Source of the DNA: Mycobacterium seoulense
Lineage (GTDB): Bacteria > Actinomycetota > Actinomycetes > Mycobacteriales > Mycobacteriaceae
DNA: 64,000 bases
Direction of reading: 5' to 3'
Assembly (NCBI RefSeq): GCF_010731595.1
Contig: NZ_AP022582.1
Span: forward strand, 3,162,001-3,226,000
Shown piece by piece: positions 53,956 through 61,726 of this stretch. The stretch's first letter is position 1. The number at the start of each line of letters is the position of its first letter. The notes under the pieces are model-generated. The model worked only from the letters and a program-made list of their open reading frames with translations, was not told where the DNA came from and did no database searches. The position numbers and the translations under genes were made by a program.

Positions 53956-54951
53956 CCATGCGCACGCGAGGAGCGACTCCAACCGACGAATCGTGGCCCA
54001 TGATCGAAGAGGCGGTGTTCCGCCTGTTCGACGAAGTCGCGGCCAAGCAGGACCACGTGGCGATCGATCCGCTGCTGGCCGAGCTCGGCTGGTCGGAGAT
54101 CGAGTCCGAATACCCGGTAGATGCGTGTGCGCTGGTTGTTCCGGGCACAGGGGCGCACGCTCGCGCTGACCGATGCTCTGGACCGCGTCATGCTGGCCGA
54201 ACTGGCTGCGTTGGCGGATCCGCCACTCGATGCCGTCGTGCTGCCTGCGCTGTCCCAAGGTTCCACGCCCAGTTCGAACGAGGGCCAGGTGAAGGGCATC
54301 CTGCTCGGTGTCCCGCGCGGCCGTGTCCTGGTTCCGATCTCTGGGGGGATGGGAACGGTCTCTGTCACCGTCGTCGATGCCGACCAGCTGCGGAGCGAAC
54401 GGCTCGACACATTCGACGCAAGTGTGATCTGGAGTCGCGTCGAGGGGGCCGCCAACGGCGACCTGACCGATGCGTCAACGGAGTGGGGCCGCGCGATCGC
54501 GGCGGCGCATCGCTCGCTGGCCACCGAACTCGTGGCGTTGGCAGACCAGGCCCTGCACATCGCCGTTGAACACGTCAGCGCCCGGGTCCAGTTGGGTTCG
54601 CCGATCGGCTCGCGCCAGTCCGCGCTCCATGCCCTAGCGGCTGTTGCGGCCAAATTGGAAGGCGCGCGAACACTTCTCGACGACTCGTGGCGATACGGCG
54701 GGGCGTTGTCGGCCCAGGCCGCAAAAGTTGCAGCAGGTCGGGCACACCGCGACGTGGCCGACGCCGTCTTGCAGGTGTGCGGGGCGGCCGGTTTGACCGC
54801 CGAACATGACCTCCATCGATACGTGAAGCGAGGCTTTCAGATCGATGCGCTGTGCGGCTCCTACTTGCAACTGGAGTCGCTGCTGGCCGACCGCCTGTTC
54901 AACACATATGCACCCGGACGCACACTTCCTGCGATCATCAACCTGGACTGA
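53952..54951 (+). pseudogene. Acyl-CoA dehydrogenase partner subunit, frameshifted
   Basis: GTG 53952 opens MRTRGATPTDESWPMIEEAVFRLFDEVAAKQDH ... VDACAL. Removing one G near 54132 (GCGCTGGTTG) joins this to LFRAQGRTLALTDALDRVMLAELA and the rest of the protein, ending IINLD at 54951. The repaired product is about 330 residues with an ACAD C-terminal domain (LQLESLLADRLFNTYAPGRTLPAIINLD). A single extra base breaks the frame; a sequencing error is possible. Confidence 0.8.
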
Positions 54952-55203
54952 GGAATCGGTACGCCGCAGCATTTTCGATGAAGTAGGTGAAGTAGATGAC
55001 GACTTCCGCGCCACCGCGCGGGAATTCTTCGAGCGGTTGAGCCTTCCCTATGTGGAGAAGTCGGACCGACGCGGCTAAGTCAGCTGTGATCGACGGAAAG
55101 TACGGCAGACTCGGTGTGAAGGATTTCCGGTTCAACCAGATCATCTCCGAGCAGATGTGCACGAAGGACCTGATGGGCCGGGCGATGCGGTGCCAGAAAT
55201 GAG
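54952..55203 (+). pseudogene. Acyl-CoA dehydrogenase N-terminal remnant
   Basis: RRSIFDEVGEVDDDFRATAREFFERLSLPYVEKSDRRG resembles the FadE N terminus but stops at 55078. Downstream LGVKDFRFNQIISEQMCTKDLMGRA resembles the later part of the same domain. Internal deletions remove most of the ~380-residue enzyme. It directly follows the previous broken gene. Confidence 0.65.
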
Positions 55204-55300
55204 CTTGATCACTGGGTGGGCGCGTAACTCGGTTTATGCAGCCCCGTTCGGCTAACCTACAAATAATTAGTTGATTACCACTATCGGTGGAAGGATCGAT

Positions 55301-56041
55301 ATGGAGCTCACCAGCCTTCGTGAGCCGAAGATGGCGGATCGCGTGGCCACCGTGCTGCGCAGGATGTTCATCCGTGGCGAGATCGCCGAAGGGACGATGC
55401 TTCCGTCGGAGTCAGAACTGATGGAGCGGTTCGGCGTGTCAAGACCGACGCTGCGCGAGGCATTCCGCGTTCTCGAGTCGGAATCGCTCATCGTCGTCCA
55501 GCGTGGCGTACGTGGCGGCGCCAGGGTCACCCGACCGCGACGCGAGACGCTTGCCCGTTACGCCGGACTGATTCTCGAGTACGAAGGCGTCACGCTCAAA
55601 GACGTCTACGACGCGCGAATGGCTCTCGAGACGCCAATGGTGGTGCAGCTGGCCAAACAGCGCAACGCAAGAGTAATCGCGGACTTGGAGCAGATCGTCG
55701 AAGCCGAGGAGCAATTGAAACCAGGCAGCGATGCCGTGGTCCAACTGACAGACTTCCACGTCGCAATCGCACGGCTGTCGGGCAACAAGACCTTGCAGAT
55801 CGTCAGCGACATGTTGCATCACATCATCGTGAACGCAAACCGCTCGTTACAGCCCACGGAAGGTGCTCGCGCAGAGCAGGCGATCCGCCGATCGGCAAAG
55901 ACGCACCGCATGGCGCTGGAGCTGATCAAAGCCGGGGATGCTGAGCAGGTCGGCGAGCTGTGGAAAAAGCACCTACGCAAGACGGAGGAGTTTGTGCTGT
56001 CGGGTTCGGAATTATCCACCGTCGTCGACCTTCTCGACTGA
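55301..56041 (+). CDS. GntR-family (FadR-type) transcriptional regulator
   Basis: A 246-residue regulator. The N-terminal winged helix contains LPSESELMERFGVSRPTLREAFRVLESESLIVVQRGVRGGARV (about 34-76). The C-terminal FCD domain is all-helical: VYDARMALETPMVVQLA, FHVAIARLSGNKTLQIVSDMLHHI, and SAKTHRMALELIKAGDAEQVGELWKKHL, with the metal-binding Asp/His pattern. ATG 55301 has GGTGGAAGGA upstream. FadR-type regulators sense acyl-CoA or carboxylates; this one probably controls the surrounding catabolic genes. Confidence 0.9.
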   Translation: MELTSLREPKMADRVATVLRRMFIRGEIAEGTMLPSESELMERFGVSRPTLREAFRVLESESLIVVQRGVRGGARVTRPRRETLARYAGLILEYEGVTLKDVYDARMALETPMVVQLAKQRNARVIADLEQIVEAEEQLKPGSDAVVQLTDFHVAIARLSGNKTLQIVSDMLHHIIVNANRSLQPTEGARAEQAIRRSAKTHRMALELIKAGDAEQVGELWKKHLRKTEEFVLSGSELSTVVDLLD

Positions 56042-56314
56042 CAGCACCAACACATAGACTCGTTCCTCAACGACGCCGTTGGCGTCGGCGGGGCTCGAAT
56101 TGGCCGCATGCGCGACGGTGAACACTGGCGGCGCGCCGATGCGAACCGCGTCGGTCCGGGTGGACTATCTGTGTCCCTTCTACTGCCAGCGACCGGTCCC
56201 GCTACAAAGCAGTGCCGCTGCGAATCGGGCGCGGCACCGCCGTCGCCGCCGCACGCGCGATCGGGGGACGGCAAGCCTGCGCCGGCGGCACGCGTCACCG
56301 CCTACCGCTAGCGG

Positions 56315-56665
56315 CTACTTCTTGGTTCGAGCGCGGAATGCGGCGACTCGCTCCTTGAACTCTGGTGTCGAGAACGACGTCAGTTTCTCCGCGAACGCGT
56401 ACTCCAGTACATCTTGTGCAGCCGGGCAAGGTGCATGTTCAGTGCCACCTTCGACGACCCGTAAAGTTCGCGGCGGCAGTGCGGCGAACCGCTCGCCGAG
56501 CGCCAGCGCCTCGTCGGGCACCGCGTCGTCATCGGCGTCGAGCGCCTTCCAGTTCGTGGCGAACACGTGGTGCACGTCCTCGGTGACGGAGTTGAGCGCT
56601 TCCCGCCGATTGATGCTCACGATGTGGACGCTGCGCCGCGCTTCTCCACAGAAGCCATGGGACAT
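56315..56665 (-). pseudogene. Enoyl-CoA hydratase with large internal deletion
   Basis: The first part (VHIVSINRREALNSVTEDVHHVFATNWKALDADDD) is the N-terminal strand of crotonase-family proteins; the end (TSFSTPEFKERVAAFRARTKK) is the C-terminal helix. Total length is only 116 residues against about 260, so the catalytic core is missing. The frame remains open, so a short protein could be made but not an active enzyme. Confidence 0.75.
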
Positions 56666-56714
56666 AGGGCCTCGCTCCTGCGCGACGGGGCCCGCCGCGA
56701 TCGCAGATCCAATG

Positions 56715-56729
56715 CGATATATAGTTATA
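56715..56729. promoter_or_regulatory. AT-rich operator-like motif, copy 2
   Basis: CGATATATAGTTATA, identical to the motif at 50988-51002, in the same orientation. It lies between the crotonase remnant (start 56665) and the small ORF/SDR unit (56771 onwards). The A+T content contrasts with the GC-rich surroundings. Confidence 0.5.
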
Positions 56730-56770
56730 GCATTTGACTCGCATGTCCGTGTCAGCGGGCGAGAGGAGCC

Positions 56771-56893
56771 GTGACACGGCGCGCGCAGAGCTGGAGAAAC
56801 GACTACGGCACACCGGCCGGCTATGCGCGTCGGCTCGGCCGGATGCCCCAGACTGCTGCCGATCCGTGGGACCTGGCGATCGGCAATTTATGA
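56771..56893 (+). CDS. Short ORF (40 aa), possible gene remnant
   Basis: GTG 56771 follows GAGAGGAG with ideal spacing and opens a 40-residue frame (RRAQSWRNDYGTPAGYARRLGRMPQ...). It begins 41 bp after the operator-like motif. It may be the surviving start of a larger gene or a leader of the SDR unit. No homologue known. Confidence 0.4.
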   Translation: MTRRAQSWRNDYGTPAGYARRLGRMPQTAADPWDLAIGNL

Positions 56894-56922
56894 CAGGTTC
56901 AGTCCACACAAAAGGAGAATTA

Positions 56923-57702
56923 GTGACAGTCGAAAAATTCAACGGTGCGTCCGCGATCGTCAGCGGAGGCGCGGGCGGCCTCGGTGAGGCCACGGTGCGG
57001 CGATTGCACGCCGAAGGCCTCGGCGTGGTGATCGCCGACCTGGCCGCCGACAAGGGCAAGGCGCTCGCCGACGAGTTGGGCAGCCGCGCGAGTTTCGTCA
57101 GTACCGATGTGACGAGCGAAGACTCGGTCGAGGAAGCGATCGAACAGGCCAATCAACTGGGTCGTCTGCGGTATGCCGTCGTCGCCCACGGTGGATTCGG
57201 CGTCGCTCAACGCATCGTGCAGCGCGACGGCAGCCCGGCTGATTTTGCGGGGTTCACCAAGACCATCGATCTCTATCTCAGCGGGACTTACAACGTCGCT
57301 CGGCTCGTCGCCGCTTCCATCGCAGCTGCGGAACCCCAGGCCGACGGCGAACGAGGCGCATTGGTGCTCACGGCGTCCATCGCCGGTTACGAGGGCCAGA
57401 TCGGTCAAACCGCTTACGCTGCGGCAAAAGGCGGTGTGATCGGATTGACGATCGCCGCCGCGCGCGACCTCAGTGCCGCCGGCATTCGGGTCAACACCAT
57501 CGCACCCGGGACCATGAAGACGCCGATCATGGAGTCGGTCGGAGAAGAGGCCATCGCCAAGTTCGCCGCCAACGTGCCATTCCCCAAACGGCTCGGCACG
57601 CCCGAGGAATTCGCCGATGCTGCGGTCTTCCTGCTGACGAACGGGTATGTCAACGGCGAAGTGATGCGTCTCGACGGCGCACAACGGTTTACTCCGCGTT
57701 GA
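56923..57702 (+). CDS. Short-chain dehydrogenase (3-hydroxyacyl-CoA dehydrogenase-like)
   Basis: A 259-residue SDR. SGGAGGLGEATVRRLHAEGLGVVIAD (cofactor loop), Ser in LTASIAGYEGQIGQ, YAAAKGGVIGLT (YxxxK) and GIRVNTIAPGTMKTP. It resembles type II 3-hydroxyacyl-CoA/17-beta-HSD10-like dehydrogenases, which oxidise 3-hydroxyacyl-CoA in beta-oxidation. GTG 56923 follows AAAGGAG; codons upstream in the same frame do not resemble SDRs. Confidence 0.88.
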   Translation: MTVEKFNGASAIVSGGAGGLGEATVRRLHAEGLGVVIADLAADKGKALADELGSRASFVSTDVTSEDSVEEAIEQANQLGRLRYAVVAHGGFGVAQRIVQRDGSPADFAGFTKTIDLYLSGTYNVARLVAASIAAAEPQADGERGALVLTASIAGYEGQIGQTAYAAAKGGVIGLTIAAARDLSAAGIRVNTIAPGTMKTPIMESVGEEAIAKFAANVPFPKRLGTPEEFADAAVFLLTNGYVNGEVMRLDGAQRFTPR

Positions 57703-57921
57703 GTAGCAGCTCACACCGGCCAAGCACGCTGAACTCTTGTGTCAGCAAGCGTTTTTGACGGAGCACGTTCCGATCCTGCCCAATCCTTTCTTTAGCCCGC
57801 GAAGAATGGCCGACGCGAACGACAGTGGCGCAGGGCGGACAGCTCATTGGGTTGGTCAGCCGCGGCGCCTACCCATGTCAGAAACGGGCGCCCCGACGCA
57901 AGGATGCATAAGGTCACCCAA

Positions 57922-57950
57922 TTGACTATGGCAGTCAACTGTCATAACGT
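57922..57950 (+). promoter_or_regulatory. Promoter predicting a leaderless mRNA
   Basis: TTGACT (57922-57927), 17-bp spacer, TAACGT (57945-57950, matching TANNNT). The predicted transcription start falls at or next to GTG 57958. TTGAC and GTCAA (57933-57937) also form an inverted repeat overlapping the -35. Confidence 0.6.
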
Positions 57951-57957
57951 GTCCGCC

Positions 57958-58323
57958 GTGGCCAAAAACGTGCTCGTCGTGCTGAGCAATCCGATCGCTG
58001 ATGAGGACGATGCCTTCAACAAGTGGTACGACAACACGGGCATACCCCAGGTCCTTGATGTACCCGGAGTGGTTGCGGCGCAACGGTATGCGATCTCGGA
58101 GGTCAACGTTCCCGATGATCAGGAATTGCCCGCCGTGCTGCCACCCCCGACTCACCGGTACCTGGTGATCTATGAACTAGACCGGGAACCCGAACAAGTG
58201 ATGCAGGAATTCCTTGCAAGGTCGATGGCAGGAAAGTTCACCCTCGGCGAGTCGCTGGACCTGGGCACCATCTCGCTCACCGGGTGGACACCGGTCGGTA
58301 AGCGCCGGCTCGCGAAATTGTAG
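57958..58323 (+). CDS. EthD-like/ferredoxin-fold small protein of unknown function
   Basis: A 121-residue protein, MAKNVLVVLSNPIADEDDAFNKWYDNTGIPQVLDVPGVVAAQRYAISE..., with the N-[KE]WY[D]-x-x-HIP-like segment NKWYDNTGIPQVLDVPG of dimeric alpha-beta barrel proteins (EthD/YciI-like), although the usual His of HIP is replaced by Gly-Ile-Pro. GTG 57958 is preferred over ATG 57928 because the promoter places the 5' end of the mRNA there. Role unknown; these proteins often accompany catabolic oxidoreductases. Confidence 0.75.
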   Translation: MAKNVLVVLSNPIADEDDAFNKWYDNTGIPQVLDVPGVVAAQRYAISEVNVPDDQELPAVLPPPTHRYLVIYELDREPEQVMQEFLARSMAGKFTLGESLDLGTISLTGWTPVGKRRLAKL

Positions 58324-58687
58324 GACGCCCGAGCGAGATCCTCGATATCTTGCACACCGAACGAGTCTCCCGACGGTTTAATCCGACGCGATCCCGTCGA
58401 CCTGCCGCCTGAGGCCTCATAATACCGGCAGTCAGCGGAGCGTTTCCCGCCGACCTTGCCACGATGAACGATCAAGACCGTCAAGAGCTGTGGGCGACGA
58501 ATGGGAGGAGAAGGGCCAGTGCTACCGAAACCATTGGGTCTCAGTGCATAATCTCGAACCGTGGGAGGACCTGGCTAAGTTCCTCCATCACGCAGCGCTC
58601 GCGCATACGCGCTGAAGTGCCTGTCGGCCCGCCCCGAGCTCGGTACGATAGGGCATCACTGATTGCCGTCCCCCGAAAAGGATGACC
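58324..58687. other. Intergenic region without recognised gene
   Basis: About 360 bp with no credible frame. The last 20 bases contain the leader CCGAAAAGGATGACC, shared with the paralogous unit at 51299. Confidence 0.4.
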
Positions 58688-59002
58688 ATGGCAAGCGACG
58701 ATGAGGCAGGCGCCGTCCCATCACGCGAAAAGCTCGACGAGGACGACCACGACCTATTGACTTTTGGAGAAGCAGGCGAGCGGCTTCGCCTCGAGATCGC
58801 GGCGGTCGAGCGTGACGTCGTGCATCTCGAGCGGACCGGCTCCGCGGACGGCCTGCCGAAGGCTCGAGCGCGTTTGGCCGCGCTTCGCGCGGCAGCGAAA
58901 CGCAATTCGACACACCCCATAAACGACGAGAACTTCGAAAAGTTCTTCGGGTACGCCGGCAAAGCTAAGCGCAACCTGTCGCACATCCACCCGACCAATT
59001 GA
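58688..59002 (+). CDS. Small acidic protein of an unrecognised duplicated family, copy B
   Basis: A 104-residue protein, MASDDEAGAVPSREKLDEDDHDLLTFGEAGERLRLEIAAVERDVVHLERTGSADG.... It is paralogous over its whole length to copy A, with the LDEDDHDLLTFGEAGERL block identical, a helical middle that could form a short coiled coil, and C-terminal NSTHPINDENFEKFFGYAGKAKRNL. ATG 58688 is preferred over 58682 by homology. As in copy A, a TTG overlaps its stop. No known domain. Confidence 0.75.
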   Translation: MASDDEAGAVPSREKLDEDDHDLLTFGEAGERLRLEIAAVERDVVHLERTGSADGLPKARARLAALRAAAKRNSTHPINDENFEKFFGYAGKAKRNLSHIHPTN

Positions 59003-59103
59003 CGAGTGAGTTATCCGGAGCGGTGGATGGCTGGCCGGCCCGTTCCCCCGGCGTTGCACTAGGCGTTGCAGTCGCCTCACAAATACGTGACTTGTACCGG
59101 TAA
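58999..59103 (+). pseudogene. Remnant of a split-barrel (PNPOx-like) gene
   Basis: TTG 58999 overlaps the upstream stop exactly as at 51604. The first ~18 codons (LTSELSGAVDGWPARSP) align with the start of the intact split-barrel gene, but the frame closes after 34 codons. So the second copy of this two-gene module has lost its flavoprotein gene. Confidence 0.55.
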
Positions 59104-59342
59104 TCATTAATCCAGCCAGCTCCGGATCCCCGCTGACTACTGATCGCTGGAGCCATGGCATTGGCTCCCTGCGGGCGGTCGAGAGCGCAGATCGCCGTTT
59201 CGCCAACACGTTTCAACGTGAGAAATGGGTATCAAACCACTCGCCGTCGGGCGGGCCATCGAGATCCTGAGACCGGAGTCGATCCTCCCGGGTCGTGAAT
59301 CCGCAGACAGCTATACATTTATATGATTACTGCAACCTGTGC

Positions 59343-59348
59343 TATAAC
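59343..59348 (+). promoter_or_regulatory. -10 element before the epoxide hydrolase
   Basis: TATAAC ends six bases before ATG 59355, predicting transcription to start at the ATG (leaderless). A clear -35 is not visible. Confidence 0.5.
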
Positions 59349-59354
59349 GGACGC

Positions 59355-60470
59355 ATGCCCTCCATCAAGCCTTTCCGTATTTTGGTTCCTGATGCCGCAC
59401 TCGACGATCTGAAGGCGCGGCTGGAGCGAACCCGTTGGCCGGAGGTCGAATGCGTCGAGGACTGGAGCCAGGGCATGCCGCTCGCTTACACCCGCGAGTT
59501 GGCTGCGTACTGGGCGAACGAATACGACTGGCGCGCACGCGAGTCGGCTTTGAATAGGTTCGATCACTGCACCACCGAAATCGACGGCCTGGAGATTCAT
59601 TTCATTCATCAGCGCTCCCCGCGCAGCGACGCGCTGCCGCTGGTGATCACCCACGGTTGGCCTGGATCAATCGTTGAGTTCCACAAGGTGATCGAACCAC
59701 TGACGGAAATGGGATTCCACGTGGTGTGCCCGTCGTTACCCGGTTTTGGCTTCTCAGGCAAGCCCACGAATACCGGTTGGGGCATCGAGAAGATCGCCAC
59801 CGCGTGGGATACGCTGATGGGCCGTCTGGGATACGAGCGGTACGGGGCGCAGGGCGGCGACTGGGGCGCCGCCGTGACCACACAGCTGGGCCGTGCCGGC
59901 GGAAGATGCGTCGCCATTCACCTCAACATGCCGGTCAGCTTTCCGCCGGCGGACATGGGCCAGCCGACTGACGAAGAGCAACAGGCGCTAGACAGCCTCG
60001 CCTACTATCAGCGCTGGGACTCAGGCTATTCGAGCCAACAGGCAACCAGGCCGCAGACCCTCGGCTACGGTCTTGTGGACTCACCGGTCGGGCAGATGGC
60101 GTGGATCGTTGAGAAGTTCTGGCGTTGGATGGACTGCGACGGCCACCCGGAGAACGTGCTGACACGCGACGAGCTCCTCGACAACGTGATGCTGTACTGG
60201 ACGACCGCGTCGGCGGCGTCGTCGGCCCGCCTGTATTGGGAGAGTTTCTTCTCCACCTTCGGCGGTCAATTCGATCGCGTAGAGGTACCCACCGGCATCG
60301 CGGCATTTCCGAAGGAAGTATTCAAGACTCCCCGTAGTTGGTGCGAGCCCAACTACAACATCACGCATTGGACGTCCATGCCGCGCGGCGGTCACTTCGC
60401 CGCGTTCGAGCAGCCCGAGCTCTTCGTCGACGACGTGACGTCATTCTTCGCTACGGTGCGAAAGAGCTGA
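59355..60470 (+). CDS. Epoxide hydrolase (EHN-type alpha/beta hydrolase)
   Basis: A 371-residue microsomal-type epoxide hydrolase. The N-terminal EHN domain covers residues about 1-110 (FRILVPDAALDDLKARLERTRWPE). Then HGWPGSIVEF (oxyanion HGxP), nucleophile Asp in AQGGDWGAAV, and catalytic His in PRGGHFAAFEQPE. It opens epoxides to diols. ATG 59355 is supported by the -10; the codons from 59295 would lie upstream of the transcript. Stands alone, probably for epoxides arising in the catabolic pathway. Confidence 0.93.
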   Translation: MPSIKPFRILVPDAALDDLKARLERTRWPEVECVEDWSQGMPLAYTRELAAYWANEYDWRARESALNRFDHCTTEIDGLEIHFIHQRSPRSDALPLVITHGWPGSIVEFHKVIEPLTEMGFHVVCPSLPGFGFSGKPTNTGWGIEKIATAWDTLMGRLGYERYGAQGGDWGAAVTTQLGRAGGRCVAIHLNMPVSFPPADMGQPTDEEQQALDSLAYYQRWDSGYSSQQATRPQTLGYGLVDSPVGQMAWIVEKFWRWMDCDGHPENVLTRDELLDNVMLYWTTASAASSARLYWESFFSTFGGQFDRVEVPTGIAAFPKEVFKTPRSWCEPNYNITHWTSMPRGGHFAAFEQPELFVDDVTSFFATVRKS

Positions 60471-60841
60471 AATATCGGGCTGGTTGGTCAACCCGCGATG
60501 GCGTCAAACTCAGTGCCGAGTGCAAGGATGTCGGGTCGGTGTCGAGGTTCGACCGCACAGGCCGGTGCGCGATTTTGCGTCCGCTCACCGCGGTTGCGAT
60601 ACGGGGAGTCGCGGCTTCACCACCCGTCGTGATCGATGGCATGCTCGCCGCGGCTGGATTCACTGTGGTGCAGCAGATTTCGACAACGAAATCTCGACCT
60701 CGTCAGCGAAGCGCGCCATGCCGCAGCCCGACTCCGGTACTCAGCTTGGGCAGCTGCTCGGCATCCGCGCAACCGGGCGCCGCTCTTCTACCCCGGCTCA
60801 CCATGCCAATCCGCATGATGGGTGTGGGCCGATGCGGACAC
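60471..60841. other. Gene-free gap between epoxide hydrolase and VOC gene
   Basis: About 370 bp between convergent genes; frames here are short, conflicting and have no recognisable product. No hairpin terminator was evident. Confidence 0.4.
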
Positions 60842-61726
60842 CTATTCGGCAGCGAACTCCATCATCACGCCCCGATTGTCGGCGGGCATAATCGCGAGAG
60901 TGTCGGTCTGGTCGCCCGGAGCTAGCTCGACACCGTGGCCGGCGAAATGGGCTGCGGCCGCACCGAGATCATGAACTCCGAAGACAACCGACCGCACACC
61001 ATCGCCCCACCGTCGCAGGTGACGGTCGATGACACCGGCGCCGGTCGGGCTGATCAACTCGACCACAGTGTCCGCCAACTGAAAACCTGTCACCCTTCCG
61101 GCGATGAACGGACGGTCTTCCTCGTAGAGTTCGTCGATGACGAATGTGTCCCGAAAAAAGGCCAGTCCAGCGTCGTGGTCAGCGACGGCCACGCTGTAGC
61201 GCTTCAGGCCGGTGTACCCGATCGGATGATCGCGCCGCCAATAGTCGGCCGACTTGAGGGGTTCCTTCCAATCGAAGGGCTCGTTGTGGAAACTGTGGTC
61301 GTAGAACTCGAACGCAATTCCCATGCATGGCTCCGGTTCGGTGTGAAAAGCCATCCCGATGTCTCTGATCAAGCCCACACCGCGGGCGGCAAGCTGGTGA
61401 CGGGTGGCACTCAGATCGTGCACCTGGTATTCGATCCCCACGTAGTGGGGGCCATATCTGCCGTTGAGCAGAAAATGTTCCGGTACAAAGAGCTCGAAGA
61501 GCACGCCACCAACGTAGACGAGCACGGCATGCCAATGGGGTGCCGGTATGTCGTACACGTACTGCGCGCCCAAGACATCGGTGAAGTGTGCCATGGTGAG
61601 CTCGAGGTCCCGCGCAGCAATGTTGATGTGCTGCATCTCCAGGCATTGGATCGATCCATGTGTGGCAGCGATCCGGCCGTCCTGCTCCGCGGCAGGCGAC
61701 GCGCCAGTATTTCGCTGGGTCACCAT
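60842..61726 (-). CDS. VOC-superfamily (glyoxalase/extradiol-dioxygenase-like) protein
   Basis: A 294-residue protein with two VOC half-domains: first MQHINIAARDLELTMAHFTDVLGAQYVYD, second LKRYSVAVADHDAGLAFFRDTFVIDELYEEDRPFIAGRVTGFQLADTVVELISP. A metal-binding His (MQHI) and Glu residues (LFELFVP, VVELIS) are in typical places. Its ATG overlaps the amidohydrolase stop by one base; a shorter start at MQHIN is possible. Could be a lyase, isomerase or dioxygenase; reaction not predictable. Confidence 0.8.
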   Translation of the reverse strand: MVTQRNTGASPAAEQDGRIAATHGSIQCLEMQHINIAARDLELTMAHFTDVLGAQYVYDIPAPHWHAVLVYVGGVLFELFVPEHFLLNGRYGPHYVGIEYQVHDLSATRHQLAARGVGLIRDIGMAFHTEPEPCMGIAFEFYDHSFHNEPFDWKEPLKSADYWRRDHPIGYTGLKRYSVAVADHDAGLAFFRDTFVIDELYEEDRPFIAGRVTGFQLADTVVELISPTGAGVIDRHLRRWGDGVRSVVFGVHDLGAAAAHFAGHGVELAPGDQTDTLAIMPADNRGVMMEFAAE

